DNA of 51,863 bases from Candidatus Altimarinota bacterium (GCA_021735425.1 JAIPGZ010000008.1:1-51863); one strand, 5' to 3'. Counted from the stretch's first letter, positions 16,833-27,107 are shown. Notes: generated from the letters alone by a model not told the origin. Numbers and translations are program-made.

Positions 16833-18533
16833 TTAAGCGGCTGAATTTTCCTGCTCTTTCAGCGCGATTTTTTCTTGCTCGAGCAGTGAATTCAAAGCTG
16901 TCCGTGTCTTCGGTCCGAAGCTACCCGCTCCGAAATCATCAGCAGAAGCAAGAATTTCTGATTTAATTTGAAAGTCGATGATTGCGTTTTCAGTCGCCTC
17001 GTCAAATTCACCAGAAATTTCTAATTCAGAATAACCGATTTTTTGGAGAATTTTTTGCAACTTCTCAACCTCCTTGTTCGAATCACCAAGGCTCAAACTA
17101 TTTTGAAATTGCGGCGTGTAAGCAACCCAAACCGCCCGATTCCATTCTGGGTTTTGAGGTAATGAAGGAAGTGCCAACAAGTTTTGCTGCAAACTTTTTT
17201 GAAAAGCAGTGAGGGTTTTGGGACCAAAAAATCCTGCCCCATAACTCGTCGAACTAGTGAGTGTGCCGCTTGAAACTTGAAATTCGGTCACCGCAGCAAC
17301 AGTCGCCGCGTCAAAAATATTGGAAATCTCGCCATCAAAAAATCCTAACTCTCGCAAGCCCTCCTGAATTTTCGCAACTTCCTCATCCTCGTCGTCTGGC
17401 GAAAAGGTTTTGGCGGGAATCTTCGCAGCAATCAAATCACCAAATTCGCTATCGCGCTCATCGAGCAAGGTCGCCAGCGCTAAACGCGTCTGAAGTCCGA
17501 AGTAACCCGCTCCGAATTCTTCACGACTAGCGAGCACTCCGTTTTCTTTTTGAAAATTAAAAACGCAATTTTCCATCCGCGCATCATAGATTCCGTTAAT
17601 CTCACATTCGTAAAATCCGGACTCTGTCAGAGCAATTTGCAAATCGCGCACCAATTCACCAAGATCGCCAATCGAAAGTGTTGTTGGGAAGCGAGAGCTC
17701 TCAGCAATGTTTTTTTGAATCACTGCCGCTCCGCTACCAGAGGTCGCGTTGGTCTTCGCGAGTAGAGAAGCTGGAGGCTGCCAACTTCGCTGAAAAACTT
17801 CAGCATTCAAGCTTTCGCGCGTAGTCGGACCGAGTATCCCCGCTCCCGCTGAATCTGCGGAAACGACAATCCGGCGGGCGAGCTGATAACCGAGCAAAGC
17901 TTTCCACGTAGCCTCGTTGAAAAATCCATCCACTGGAGCGCGGAAATAACCATACGTTTTGAGTTCTTCTTGAAGTTTTTGAACTTGATCTCCCGAATCG
18001 CCGATTTTCAAATCCGCAACAAAAACAGCATTCATCGTAGGAAGCGTGAAGCTCTCCGCGATAGTGTGGGATGAAGGATAAACTTTCGCATGAACGGTGC
18101 GAACCCCCCACTGCAAAGCCCGCGCCAAACCCGCCTCTCCTTTTCCCATCCAAACATCGAGCCGGTCATGCGTCGCGATTGCCCGCTCACCCGCCTGGAC
18201 TATGGCTCCACCCCGATCGTGAATCGCGCCAACACCAAGTCCTGGAATTTCGATTTTCATTCCAAAAGGATAACTTTTCGGTGCCGCCAACATTCCCGGA
18301 TAAACTTGCGTGCCATCCGCTCCATTCGTCCCATTGCCGTTTAATTTTTTGTCCGCCTCATAACTTCCACGAAAATAAACCCGCTGATTCGGCAGCGGCG
18401 AGTAATAGGCCGAAATCACAAAAGTCGCGTCGTAGGGTTCGAAGTCAGTAGCAGCGAAACTCGGAGGCATAAAGCCCGCAAAAATTGCGAGTGACAACAA
18501 AGCTCCGAAAAACTTTTGTATTTGTGTTTGCAT
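16833..18533 (-). CDS. Secreted 3D-domain protein with four peptidoglycan-binding repeats
   Basis: A signal peptide (about 1-27, cleavage near SFA-A) is followed by a 3D (three-aspartate, double-psi beta-barrel) domain with AIHDRGGAI and HDRLDVWMGKG, as in MltA/RlpA-like and Rpf-associated proteins. Four PG_binding_1-like repeats follow, each with a D..E(V/E)..LQ..L...G(F/Y) helix pattern and a closing GAG(Y/F)FG..TR/LTAL motif. These repeats attach proteins to peptidoglycan. The likely role is wall remodelling or anchoring outside the cell; lytic activity is not proven. The 566-residue frame is intact and is preceded by an A/T-rich leader of about 75 bases before the next gene. Confidence 0.85.
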   Translation of the reverse strand: MQTQIQKFFGALLSLAIFAGFMPPSFAATDFEPYDATFVISAYYSPLPNQRVYFRGSYEADKKLNGNGTNGADGTQVYPGMLAAPKSYPFGMKIEIPGLGVGAIHDRGGAIVQAGERAIATHDRLDVWMGKGEAGLARALQWGVRTVHAKVYPSSHTIAESFTLPTMNAVFVADLKIGDSGDQVQKLQEELKTYGYFRAPVDGFFNEATWKALLGYQLARRIVVSADSAGAGILGPTTRESLNAEVFQRSWQPPASLLAKTNATSGSGAAVIQKNIAESSRFPTTLSIGDLGELVRDLQIALTESGFYECEINGIYDARMENCVFNFQKENGVLASREEFGAGYFGLQTRLALATLLDERDSEFGDLIAAKIPAKTFSPDDEDEEVAKIQEGLRELGFFDGEISNIFDAATVAAVTEFQVSSGTLTSSTSYGAGFFGPKTLTAFQKSLQQNLLALPSLPQNPEWNRAVWVAYTPQFQNSLSLGDSNKEVEKLQKILQKIGYSELEISGEFDEATENAIIDFQIKSEILASADDFGAGSFGPKTRTALNSLLEQEKIALKEQENSAA

Positions 18534-18610
18534 TTTTAAATCTGGTTATTTTAGCAAAAAGAAGCCTTTTTCTCAAGCTCTCAGGTCTTGCTGAAAAATA
18601 ACTTTATTGT

Positions 18611-20005
18611 TTAATCTAAAAGAGCCAAATCTAACTCAGGGTGCTTGGCAAGAGTCGTTTTGAAAATTTCTTTCACCTCTTTCAATCTCTCTTCTGAATT
18701 CGCTTCGAAACGCAGTGTGAGAATCGGAGAAGTATTTGATGCCCGCACGAGCCCCCAGCTACCGTCGTCGAAATTAACTCGAACACCATCAAGCTTGTCA
18801 CAGTTTTCGAATTCGGCTGAAAAGTCATCGATGATTTTCTGCATTGTCTCGAATTTCACCGAATCATCGATTGGCAATTTGATCTCTGGTGTAGTGTGAG
18901 TAACTGGAACATCTGCGAGCTGTTCAGAAATCTTTTTTTCAGAATTGGAGAGAATACCAACCAATTTCACTGCAGCAATCAAAGCATCATCTACCCCGAA
19001 ATAATTTTCAGCGAAAAACATATGACCCGAAACTTCTCCAGCGAGCAAGGCGCCATCTTCTTTCATCTTGCGCTTGATGAAGGAATGTCCCGTCTTCCAC
19101 CGGACTGCCTTCCCGCCAAGCTTTATGACTTCGGAAGCAAGGACATGTGTGCATTTCACATCGAAAATCACTTCTGCTCCCTGTCGGCGTGAGAGTAAAT
19201 CACGCGCGAGTAAAATCAAAATTCTGTCGGCTGGGATGACCGTGCCCAGCTCGTCGACAATCCCGATTCGATCTCCGTCTCCGTCGAAGGCAATGCCCAC
19301 ATCTGCTCCAACTTCGATAACCTTTTTTTGCAAATCTTTTAGGCTAGAAACATCCTCAGGATTCGGCATGTGATTCGGGAAGTTTCCGTCTGGATTGCAG
19401 TAAAGTTCGACAACTTCGAAGCCAATTTCGTTAAAAAAATCCGGTGCGAAATAGCCAGCCGTGCCATTACCACAGTCAAGAACTACTTTTAGTTTGCGGG
19501 AAATTGGTGCGAGCGATTTTAATTTTGTGAAGTACTCTTTTTTGAAATCAGCTTTTTCCACTTTCCCGTTTTCGACTATTTGAAATTCTTCATCCGAACA
19601 AACTCGCTTGCCGACTTCTTGTAACTCAGCAGCCGTGAGCGGGATCGCTCCGCTGTGCATTAATTTAAAACCATTGTATTCCTTCGGATTATGCGAAGCT
19701 GTCAGCGCAATACCACCATCTAGTTTTTCATTACAGACTACGAAGTAAAGGTAGGGTGAAGTCGCATGACCGATGTCGAGTACTTCCGCACCTGCCTCTA
19801 TCAAACCTTCTACTAGTGCCGTATTAAGCTCCTCACCCGTCAGCCGATCGTCACGACCAACTGCCAACTTAGGATTTTTTATGCCCAGCTCAAGGACGAA
19901 GGCATGAGCCAATCTCCGTGCAAAAGCAGGCGTAATTTCGGGGTCATCACCCATGGCGACACCACGCACATCATAGGCGCGGAAAACGTGCATTGAAAAA
20001 TTCAT
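18611..20005 (-). CDS. manB: Phosphomannomutase/phosphoglucomutase
   Basis: This alpha-D-phosphohexomutase interconverts hexose 6- and 1-phosphates for nucleotide-sugar synthesis. It has the phosphoserine loop TASHNP (Ser104), the metal-binding loop DGDGDR (241-246), the sugar-binding loop GEVSGH (323-328) and the phosphate-binding RASNTSP near the C-terminus. Length is 464 residues, normal for bacterial PMM/PGM. The start could be the second Met (19993), because the motif FRAYDVRG normally lies close to the N-terminus. It is followed on the same strand by the 3D-domain gene and preceded 11 bases away by trpB. Which sugar it prefers cannot be told from sequence. Confidence 0.93.
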   Translation of the reverse strand: MNFSMHVFRAYDVRGVAMGDDPEITPAFARRLAHAFVLELGIKNPKLAVGRDDRLTGEELNTALVEGLIEAGAEVLDIGHATSPYLYFVVCNEKLDGGIALTASHNPKEYNGFKLMHSGAIPLTAAELQEVGKRVCSDEEFQIVENGKVEKADFKKEYFTKLKSLAPISRKLKVVLDCGNGTAGYFAPDFFNEIGFEVVELYCNPDGNFPNHMPNPEDVSSLKDLQKKVIEVGADVGIAFDGDGDRIGIVDELGTVIPADRILILLARDLLSRRQGAEVIFDVKCTHVLASEVIKLGGKAVRWKTGHSFIKRKMKEDGALLAGEVSGHMFFAENYFGVDDALIAAVKLVGILSNSEKKISEQLADVPVTHTTPEIKLPIDDSVKFETMQKIIDDFSAEFENCDKLDGVRVNFDDGSWGLVRASNTSPILTLRFEANSEERLKEVKEIFKTTLAKHPELDLALLD

Positions 20006-20016
20006 TCGTTAAAAAA

Positions 20017-21240
20017 TTAAAGGGTTTGAAATTCTTTGCGCAAAAACTCCTTCCATTTCTTGTCTCGCAAAGTACGTGCATAGATGAAGATATCTTTATC
20101 GCCCCTGCCACTCAGATTGATTACAATGTTTTTACCTTTTAGCCTGGGAGCAATTTTGAAGGCGTACTCCAAAGCATGAGCCGACTCAAGCGCCGGGATG
20201 ATTCCCTCTTCCCGCATAAGTAATTGAGCTGTTGCGATGACTTCGGAATCGCGCACCGCGAAATATTTCACGCGACCAGTTTTCGCGAGAGCGGAATGCT
20301 CCGGTCCAACGCCGGGATGATCGAGACCCGCCGCGACGGAATGAGTCTCCGCCAGATTACCGATTGGATCTTGCAGAAATTCGCCAAAAAAACCTTCGAA
20401 AATCCCAGTCGGCGCGTGCGGCTTGATGGAAATTCGCGAAGCATGATTACCCAATCTAGAGGAACGACCACCCGCCTCGACACCGATGAGTTGAACTTTT
20501 TTGTCGCGCAGGAAAGAGTGGAAAAGCCCGATGGCATTCGAGCCACCCCCGACGCAGGCGACGAGATAATCTGGCAGCTTTTTGAATCTTTGGATAAATT
20601 CACGTCGAACTTCCTCACCAATAACTTTTTGGAAATCGCGGACAATCTCGGGAAAAGGATGTGGCCCGAGTGCCGACCCTAGGAGGTAATGAGTCGAATC
20701 AACATTCGCCGCCCAATCGCGCAAAGCCTCGGCAACCGCGTCCTTCAATCTCCGAGTCCCCGATTTGACCGGAACGACTTTCGCGCCTAACTTCTCCATC
20801 CAAAAAACATTTGGTCGTTGCCGCGCGACATCGACCGCTCCCATAAAAATGGTACATTCGAAACCAAACTTCGCGGCAATTGTCGCAGTCGCGACGCCGT
20901 GTTGCCCCGCCCCTGTCTCGGCGATTAATCTTGTCTTACCCAATCTTTTGGCGAGCAAAGCCTGCCCAAGAACATTGTTAATTTTATGCGCACCGGTTTG
21001 ATTCAAATCTTCTCGTTTAAGATAAATTTTCGCGCCACCCAATTTTTTAGAAATATTTTCGCAAAAAGTCAGCGGTGTCGGACGACCTGAATAATTTTTG
21101 GCAAGGTCGTGAAACTCAACCCAAAACTTTTTGTCTTTTTTTGCGACAGTCCAAACTTTTTCGAGCTCGGTCAAAGCCGGTCGCAGAACTTCGGGAACAA
21201 ATGCCCCGCCGAATTCGCCAAAATAACCTCTTTTATTCAT
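20017..21240 (-). CDS. trpB: Tryptophan synthase beta chain
   Basis: TrpB is a PLP enzyme that condenses indole with serine to give tryptophan. The PLP lysine lies in HKINN (Lys86), followed by [13 protein letters not shown], the glycine loop GGGSNAIG for the phosphate, and ESAHALEYA. These features are those of the ordinary TrpB1 type. Length is 407 residues. No trpA is present in the window; the next gene on this strand is carA, 22 bases upstream, and phosphohexomutase follows 11 bases downstream. The enzyme may work on scavenged indole or with a TrpA encoded elsewhere. Confidence 0.95.
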   Translation of the reverse strand: MNKRGYFGEFGGAFVPEVLRPALTELEKVWTVAKKDKKFWVEFHDLAKNYSGRPTPLTFCENISKKLGGAKIYLKREDLNQTGAHKINNVLGQALLAKRLGKTRLIAETGAGQHGVATATIAAKFGFECTIFMGAVDVARQRPNVFWMEKLGAKVVPVKSGTRRLKDAVAEALRDWAANVDSTHYLLGSALGPHPFPEIVRDFQKVIGEEVRREFIQRFKKLPDYLVACVGGGSNAIGLFHSFLRDKKVQLIGVEAGGRSSRLGNHASRISIKPHAPTGIFEGFFGEFLQDPIGNLAETHSVAAGLDHPGVGPEHSALAKTGRVKYFAVRDSEVIATAQLLMREEGIIPALESAHALEYAFKIAPRLKGKNIVINLSGRGDKDIFIYARTLRDKKWKEFLRKEFQTL

Positions 21241-21262
21241 GTTTTAATTTTACCCTACAATT

Positions 21263-22315
21263 TCAAAGCTTCGCGACAAACTCATCGAAAAGGAATTCTG
21301 TGTCGGTCGGACCCGGCGTCGCCTCAGGGTGGAATTGGACTGAGAAAAACGGTTTCGTTTTATGCCGCAAGCCTTCGACCGATTTGTCGTTCAGGTTTTC
21401 GAAAGCCACCGCCCAATCTTTTTTAATTTTGGGCGAAACAGCGAAACCATGATTTTGTGAGGTGATAAAACACCGCCCCGTTTTAATTTCACGAACCGGT
21501 TGGTTTTGGCTGCGATGCCCGTAAGGCAATTTGAAAGTCGTCATCCCCGCCGCCAACGCGAGCAACTGATTACCGAGACAAATTCCAAAAATCGGTTTGT
21601 TCTTTCCGATCTGATTTCGAATCGAGGCAATCGCCTCGACTGCCCGCGCCGGATCACCCGGTCCGTTTGAAATGAATAAACCATCGAATTCATATTTCGA
21701 TAAATCAGCATCGTGCGGAAGATGGTGGACGGAAATTCCGCGATCAAGAAAATTGCGGAGAATGTTGAGCTTCATTCCACAATCGAGAATCGCAACCACC
21801 TTTTTCCCTTTTTTATGGAAAGTAGCCTTCTTGGGGGAAACCTGCGCGACGAGATTTTCCAAATTGGGATCCCAAAATTTTTGCTGACTTTTTTGATCGG
21901 AAATGCGACCGAGAATCATCCCCTCTTCTCGCAATTTTTGAGTCAAGGCTCGAGTGTCAACGCCAGTAATCGCTGGAATTTTTTCTCGCTGCAACCAGTC
22001 CGCCAAACTTTCTTTCGCAGCATGATGCGAAAACTTTTCACAATATTCCGAAACGACAAGACCCGCGATCTGTAATTTTTCAGATTCGAAATTTTGCTCG
22101 ACAGAATCTTTTTTGAACTTCGGCGGCACACCGTAATTCCCGACGAGCGGATAAGTCAAAACTAAAATCTGTCCGGCGAAACTCGGGTCAGTGAAACTCT
22201 CAGGATAACCGACCATTCCCGTCGCGAAAACGACTTCGCCTGCCGCTTCAAAATCCGCACCGAAACTTTCGCCAGAAATTGTCGAACCGTCAGCAAGATG
22301 GAGAATCTTTTGCAT
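21263..22315 (-). CDS. carA: Carbamoyl-phosphate synthase small chain
   Basis: This is the glutaminase subunit that feeds ammonia to CarB for carbamoyl phosphate, used in pyrimidine and arginine synthesis. The class I glutamine amidotransferase triad is Cys246 in GICLGNQ, His329 and Glu331 in FHPEATPGP; the N-terminal half is the CPSase small-chain domain. I place the start at the ATG at 22313-22315 (MQKILHLADG), giving 350 residues. A longer frame exists but would run through the dnaJ start on the other strand. The 60 bases between carA and dnaJ must hold both promoters. carB is not in the window. Confidence 0.93.
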   Translation of the reverse strand: MQKILHLADGSTISGESFGADFEAAGEVVFATGMVGYPESFTDPSFAGQILVLTYPLVGNYGVPPKFKKDSVEQNFESEKLQIAGLVVSEYCEKFSHHAAKESLADWLQREKIPAITGVDTRALTQKLREEGMILGRISDQKSQQKFWDPNLENLVAQVSPKKATFHKKGKKVVAILDCGMKLNILRNFLDRGISVHHLPHDADLSKYEFDGLFISNGPGDPARAVEAIASIRNQIGKNKPIFGICLGNQLLALAAGMTTFKLPYGHRSQNQPVREIKTGRCFITSQNHGFAVSPKIKKDWAVAFENLNDKSVEGLRHKTKPFFSVQFHPEATPGPTDTEFLFDEFVAKL

Positions 22316-22375
22316 CCGCAGGATTCTACGAAGTTTCGCGATTTTCGGCAAATTGCGTGATAAAATTCCGCGGAA

Positions 22376-23503
22376 ATGGCAAAGGATTATTACAAAATTC
22401 TCGGAGTAGAACGCGGCGCAAGTGAAGCAGAGATCAAAAAAGCTTTTCGCTCTGCCGCGCGAAAATACCACCCCGATCAGGCCACCGGCGACAAAAAAGA
22501 AGCAGAAGTTAAATTCAAAGAATTTGCTGAGGCTTACGAGGTTTTAGGAGACAAACAAAAGCGCTCCCAATACGACCAATTCGGCAGTGCTGGCCCGAAT
22601 TTTGGCGGAGGCGGAGCAGGATTCAATGGAGCCGGTTTTGATTTTTCGGGAGTAAATTTTGATTTTGGCGGAAGTGGCGGGGGTTTCGGAGATATTTTTG
22701 AAACTTTTTTTGGCGGAGATGGCAGAGAGAAATCGCGTGGTCCAACGCGCGGCGCGAACTTAGAAGTTCGAGTTCGAGTGAAATTCGAAGATGCTATTTT
22801 TGGGACAACGGCAGAGCTTAAATTGGAACGACTCATTAAATGCGAAAACTGTCGCGGCAACGGAGCAGAACCTGGCAGTAAAATTTCAGACTGTAAAAGA
22901 TGCCACGGAACGGGAGAAATCACGACAACGCGGCAAACCGTTTTTGGAATGATGAAGCACGCCGCAGTCTGTCCAGACTGCGACGGCGAAGGCAAAACTT
23001 ACGAAAAAAAATGTAGTGTCTGTCACGGCACTGGTCGAGCACGCAAAGTAGAAAAATTGAAAATCAAAATTCCCTCGGGCGTCGAAAACGGAGCAGTCAT
23101 CCGACTCTCTGGGCAAGGCGAAGCTGGAGCAAAAAGTGGACCTGCCGGCGACTTATTTCTACAAATCTTAGTCGAACAAAGTCGAGAATTTGAACGACGA
23201 GGAGCTGATATTTTTTCGACCCAAAAAATCACTTTTATCGAAGCAGCATTAGGAAACGAGATTGCCGTGAAAACTGTTCATGGAAATGTGAAGTTGAAAA
23301 TTCCAGCCGGCACGCAATCCCACACGAATTTCAAAATCAAAAGTCGTGGCTCACCGAAGCTAAACTCTAACGAACGGGGTGACCACATCGTGAAAATTTT
23401 GATTACCACTCCCCAAAAACTTTCGAAGAAGGAAAAACAACTTTTAGAAGAGTTAGCCAAGGAAAGTGGTTTGAATATGAAGAGAAACGGTCTTTTTGAC
23501 TGA
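22376..23503 (+). CDS. dnaJ: Chaperone DnaJ
   Basis: This is a type I Hsp40 co-chaperone that delivers clients to DnaK and stimulates its ATPase. The J domain has HPD at 32-34, followed by a Gly/Phe-rich linker (about 70-115) and four zinc-binding CxxCxG-type repeats with Cys pairs 156/159, 173/176, 199/202 and 213/216. A C-terminal substrate-binding domain completes a 375-residue protein. A TAAAAT hexamer at 22361-22366, only 9 bases before the ATG, would give a very short or absent 5' leader. dnaK and grpE are not nearby. It is divergent from carA. Confidence 0.97.
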   Translation: MAKDYYKILGVERGASEAEIKKAFRSAARKYHPDQATGDKKEAEVKFKEFAEAYEVLGDKQKRSQYDQFGSAGPNFGGGGAGFNGAGFDFSGVNFDFGGSGGGFGDIFETFFGGDGREKSRGPTRGANLEVRVRVKFEDAIFGTTAELKLERLIKCENCRGNGAEPGSKISDCKRCHGTGEITTTRQTVFGMMKHAAVCPDCDGEGKTYEKKCSVCHGTGRARKVEKLKIKIPSGVENGAVIRLSGQGEAGAKSGPAGDLFLQILVEQSREFERRGADIFSTQKITFIEAALGNEIAVKTVHGNVKLKIPAGTQSHTNFKIKSRGSPKLNSNERGDHIVKILITTPQKLSKKEKQLLEELAKESGLNMKRNGLFD

Positions 23504-23519
23504 ACATCATGGATTTTCT

Positions 23520-23559
23520 AATCTTATAATTTCGCTTACAAAAGCGAAAATATAAGATT
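23520..23559 (+). repeat. 18-bp inverted repeat between dnaJ and the RNase J gene
   Basis: The arms 23520-23537 and 23542-23559 pair at 17 of 18 positions around the loop ACAA. No T-run follows on the + strand, so a classical intrinsic terminator is uncertain. It may still stop or protect the dnaJ message. Confidence 0.7.
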
Positions 23560-23571
23560 CACAACAAAAAT

Positions 23572-23600
23572 TTGCTTTTCTTTTTTAATTTTGCTAAACT
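23572..23600 (+). promoter_or_regulatory. Predicted sigma-70-type promoter of the RNase J gene
   Basis: TTGCTT (23572-23577) and TAAACT (23595-23600) are separated by 17 bases. The start codon is at 23629, leaving a leader of about 20 bases with no clear Shine-Dalgarno sequence. Confidence 0.5.
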
Positions 23601-23628
23601 AACCACGTTTAATAATTAACAAAAATAT

Positions 23629-25494
23629 ATGAACGATAAATTAGATAGTTGGTTAAATAAAAATATTGGTGATACCGAAAAGCTGAAACAGACTCCCCTT
23701 GCTTCCCACAAAAAATTTCCACCACAAAAAAAGTTTCACAAAAAAAATAAAGCTCGTTTCAACAAACCCCATCCAATCAATCAGCAAAAAAATTCTTCTT
23801 CGCCACAAGCGGAAAGCTTTGATGACAAAGTACGCGTCGTGCCACTCGGAGGACAGGAAGAAGTCGGTCGCAACATGTCCGCGATTTTTTACAAGGAGGA
23901 CATCGTCATAATTGACTGCGGTCTGCAATTTCCAGAAATGGACATGTTTGGAGTCGATTATGTCATCCCTGATGTGAAATTCCTCGAAGACAAAATTCAT
24001 CGTATTCGCGGAATCCTACTCACTCATGGACACCTCGATCACATCGGAGCACTACAACACATTCTGCCAAAGCTAAATTTCCCGCCATTGATCGGCACTC
24101 CGCTGACTCTCGGCTTGGTAAAAAAAAGACTGGACGAATACGACCTCACTTCGAAAGTAAAATTTATTGAGATTAAAAATCCTGCGATCGAAAAAATTCA
24201 GCTCGGAAAACATTTTTCAGCTGAATTTTTTCGCGTGAATCATTCCATCCCTGATGGCGTCGGAATTTGTTTGAACACTCCGGTCGGCAACATCGTCCAT
24301 ACCGGTGATTTCAAATTTGATTTCACTCCGGCGGATGGCTTGAAGTGTGACTTTGGGAAAATCGCAGAAATCGGACGCCGCGGTGTACTGCTCGCTTTCG
24401 CCGACTCGACGAATGCGGAGAAACCGGGCTACACCATTTCAGAAAAAATCGTGAACGAAAATATCGCGCAGACGATTTTGGAAGCAAAAGGTCGGGTGAT
24501 TCTCGCGACCTTTTCGAGTCTCATCGGAAGAATTCAACACATCGTGAATGCCGCGAATCGAAGCGGTCGCAAAGTTTTTGTGAGTGGTCGGTCAATGATC
24601 GCGAATCTAGAAATGGCGGAAAAACTCGGTTATCTAAAAGCTCCGCAAGGTCTGATTCGTCCGCTAAAAAAAGGCGTAAAAATCAACGAGCTCGCTCCAA
24701 ATAAAGTAATGATTTTGTGTACCGGCAGCCAAGGCGAAGAACTTTCTGCGCTCACACGAATCGCGCTCGGCGAACACCAAACCATCCAAGTCAAAGACGG
24801 CGATACTGTAATTTTTAGCTCAACTCCAATTATTGGGAACGAGCGCGCGGTCGTCGCAGTCACGAATAATTTGCTTCGGCTCGGCGCAAAAGTAATCACA
24901 AATAAAAATCTCGATGTGCACACTTCTGGACACGCAAGTGCCGAAGATTTGAAATTGATGCATTCGATGCTCAAACCGAAATTCCTCGTCCCAGTCCATG
25001 GTGAACTACACATGCGTCACGCTCATCGTGACATCGCGATCAAGGTTGGAATGGACGAGGGCAATGTTTTGCTCCTCGACAACGGCGACATTCTGGAGCT
25101 AGCTCCGAACAATATTGTTCGCAAGTCGAAATCGAAAGTCCGCGTGAATAATATTTTGATTGACGGTCTTGGTGTCGGCGACATCGGAACGAGCGTACTA
25201 CGCGAACGACAGATCATGAGCGAAAACGGAATCGTTGCAATTGTTTTCAAGGCTTACAAACAGAGCAGCAAACTCGTCGGCGCGCCCGACATTATTTCGC
25301 GGGGCTTTGTTTACATGAAGGAGTCAAACGCTATCGTCGAGGAAACAAAAAAGGTAGCAATGAAAGCCTATGAAGAGGTCGCAAAGAAAGATTACAAAGA
25401 GGTGCGAAAAGAGGTCGCGCGCGCCGTCGCGAAATTCATTCGACAAAGAATCGACCGCGAGCCACTGATCCTGCCTTATACGATTGAGATTTAA
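23629..25494 (+). CDS. rnj: Ribonuclease J
   Basis: This is a metallo-beta-lactamase/beta-CASP ribonuclease with endo- and 5'-3' exonuclease activity in mRNA decay and rRNA maturation. The zinc motif HGHLDH is at residues 133-138, after the strand LGGQEEVGRN, and a beta-CASP region and C-terminal domain follow. Residues 1-65 are a Lys/Gln/Pro-rich disordered extension, as in RNase J proteins of several phyla. Total length is 621 residues. Its end overlaps the convergent recX by 4 bases, so the two genes share their termination region. Confidence 0.95.
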   Translation: MNDKLDSWLNKNIGDTEKLKQTPLASHKKFPPQKKFHKKNKARFNKPHPINQQKNSSSPQAESFDDKVRVVPLGGQEEVGRNMSAIFYKEDIVIIDCGLQFPEMDMFGVDYVIPDVKFLEDKIHRIRGILLTHGHLDHIGALQHILPKLNFPPLIGTPLTLGLVKKRLDEYDLTSKVKFIEIKNPAIEKIQLGKHFSAEFFRVNHSIPDGVGICLNTPVGNIVHTGDFKFDFTPADGLKCDFGKIAEIGRRGVLLAFADSTNAEKPGYTISEKIVNENIAQTILEAKGRVILATFSSLIGRIQHIVNAANRSGRKVFVSGRSMIANLEMAEKLGYLKAPQGLIRPLKKGVKINELAPNKVMILCTGSQGEELSALTRIALGEHQTIQVKDGDTVIFSSTPIIGNERAVVAVTNNLLRLGAKVITNKNLDVHTSGHASAEDLKLMHSMLKPKFLVPVHGELHMRHAHRDIAIKVGMDEGNVLLLDNGDILELAPNNIVRKSKSKVRVNNILIDGLGVGDIGTSVLRERQIMSENGIVAIVFKAYKQSSKLVGAPDIISRGFVYMKESNAIVEETKKVAMKAYEEVAKKDYKEVRKEVARAVAKFIRQRIDREPLILPYTIEI

Positions 25495-25955
25495 AACCCC
25501 ATAACCTCTCGAATCACATCTAAATCAAAACCTCTTCGTGCGAGAAAAGCGGAGATTTTTTGTCGTTCTTTGAATTCTTCTGGAATTTTTTCTCCCTTTA
25601 GTTTTTTTTTCAAAGTGTCTCGACAGTGAGTCAACTCGTCAGTCCCATTTGGCAAAAATTTTTCAACCATTTCTTCTTCAATTCCCCGCCTTTTCAACTC
25701 AAGCGAAATTCGTCGCGCACCCCAATGTTCATGAGATCGGACAAAACCTTCAGTAAAACCTTCGTCCGACTGAAGGTTGAATTTTATGAGCTTCGTAAAA
25801 ACTTTGGCAAAAACTTCTTCGTTTGGAATATATTTCACTTCGAATTTATCGAGTAATTCTTTTTGGGAATAATTCCGACGCGCGAGCAACCAACAAGCGT
25901 AATTGAAAACCTGTCGCTCATCTGCAACTTTCGGTTTTTTCTTAAAGAATTTCAC
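25491..25955 (-). CDS. recX: Regulatory protein RecX
   Basis: RecX proteins bind RecA filaments and limit recombinase activity. The 154-residue protein shows the typical tandem three-helix repeats: ACWLLARRNYSQKEL near residue 25, then a second repeat, and HWGARRISLELKRRGI around 77-92, a hallmark of the family. A third repeat with ISAFLARRGFD lies at the C-terminus. It overlaps the RNase J stop by 4 bases in convergent orientation. recA is not in the window. Confidence 0.88.
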   Translation of the reverse strand: MKFFKKKPKVADERQVFNYACWLLARRNYSQKELLDKFEVKYIPNEEVFAKVFTKLIKFNLQSDEGFTEGFVRSHEHWGARRISLELKRRGIEEEMVEKFLPNGTDELTHCRDTLKKKLKGEKIPEEFKERQKISAFLARRGFDLDVIREVMGF

Positions 25956-26004
25956 ACAACAATTTTAACGCACCACTATTCCCTTATTCCATATTCCACC
26001 ATTC

Positions 26005-26679
26005 TTACTTAAGTTTTTTCAACGCCGCCTCGGCCGCTGCCTGCTCCGCTTCCTGTTTGCTCGAACCTTTTCCACGACCGAGTAAATCTTTGCCAGCGAA
26101 AGCCCCCATCTCAAAAGTCTTGGCATGATCCGGACCACTCTCGGCGAGCACTTTATATTCAGGAGTAACCGCCAGCTTCGCCTGCGCCAATTCTTGAAAT
26201 TCAGATTTCGCGTCAACTTGGAGATTCGCCGCAATGATATGAGACAATTTTGGTAACAAATATTTTTTAACGATTTCCTCCGCTTTGACAAATCCGCCAT
26301 CGAGATAAGTCGCGCCCAGCACCGCCTCGAAAACATTCGCCAGCAAGTAAGGTTTTTCCGCCCCACCAGAGCGTGCTTCACCTTTAGATAATTTCAAATG
26401 CTGACCCAAATTTAATTCCGCCGAAATTTCCGCCAAAGTTTCACCTTTCACGAGTGCCGAACGAAGTGCTGTCAGCTCACCCTCCGGTTTTTCAGGAAAT
26501 TTATGAAACAAAAAATCAGTCGTGATTAATTCCAAGACCGCATCGCCGAGAAATTCCAACCGCTCGTTTGATTCAGAAACGTCACGATTTTCGTTGACGA
26601 AACTGCGGTGGACAAAAGCCTTCTCGAGCAGTTCTAAATTTTTAAATTCGTGGGAAAGTTTGATTTGTAAATCTTTCAT
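26005..26679 (-). CDS. rnc: Ribonuclease III
   Basis: This enzyme cuts double-stranded RNA in rRNA and mRNA processing. The signature ERLEFLGDAVLEL lies at residues 39-51 with catalytic Glu42 and Asp46, and a second acidic cluster is in NVFEAVLGA. A double-stranded RNA-binding domain occupies about 155-224, ending in KQEAEQAAAEAAL. At 224 residues it is full length. Its start overlaps the nusB stop by 4 bases, indicating translational coupling in an rpmF-nusB-rnc order. Confidence 0.96.
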   Translation of the reverse strand: MKDLQIKLSHEFKNLELLEKAFVHRSFVNENRDVSESNERLEFLGDAVLELITTDFLFHKFPEKPEGELTALRSALVKGETLAEISAELNLGQHLKLSKGEARSGGAEKPYLLANVFEAVLGATYLDGGFVKAEEIVKKYLLPKLSHIIAANLQVDAKSEFQELAQAKLAVTPEYKVLAESGPDHAKTFEMGAFAGKDLLGRGKGSSKQEAEQAAAEAALKKLK

Positions 26680-27107
26680 ATTTTGAATTCTAATTCTTTT
26701 TGGGCGGACGACAAAACTCCGTTTACAAATTTGCGATCGGAGTCATCGCCATAATTTTTCGCAATCTCAACAAACTCATTCAAAGTTACTTTGGGTGGGA
26801 TGTCGAATTGCTTGGCGAGAAACTTTAATTCAACCAAACCGACCAATAAAACCGCAGCATCCAATTTGGCGATTTTGGAAAAAGGCCACTCCGGCGCGAG
26901 TCGCTCCACCCACTCTTTCGATTCGCGGAAATTATTGAACGAATTTTCAAGCAAACTTTCAGCAAAATCCTTTTCAAAATTGACTCCAAATTCAGAAATA
27001 TTCTTTTCGAAAATTGCCAACCACCCCTCTGCAATCCCGCGGAACTCACACTCAAAAACCGTCTGCACTACCGCTTCTCGAACTACTCTTCGATTCGCTG
27101 CAGCCAT
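26676..27107 (-). CDS. nusB: Transcription antitermination factor NusB
   Basis: NusB with NusE (S10) forms the antitermination complex on rRNA leader boxA RNA. The 143-residue helical protein has the family features RRVVREAVVQTVFECE at the N-terminus and PPKVTLNEFVEIAKNYGDD..KFVNGVL near the end. It starts 10 bases after the rpmF stop and overlaps rnc by 4 bases. Confidence 0.9.
   Translation of the reverse strand: MAAANRRVVREAVVQTVFECEFRGIAEGWLAIFEKNISEFGVNFEKDFAESLLENSFNNFRESKEWVERLAPEWPFSKIAKLDAAVLLVGLVELKFLAKQFDIPPKVTLNEFVEIAKNYGDDSDRKFVNGVLSSAQKELEFKI

Noticed and set aside
22316-22471. N-terminal extension of carA
   Set aside because: It would overlap the dnaJ start on the other strand, and the family N-terminus begins at MQKILHL.
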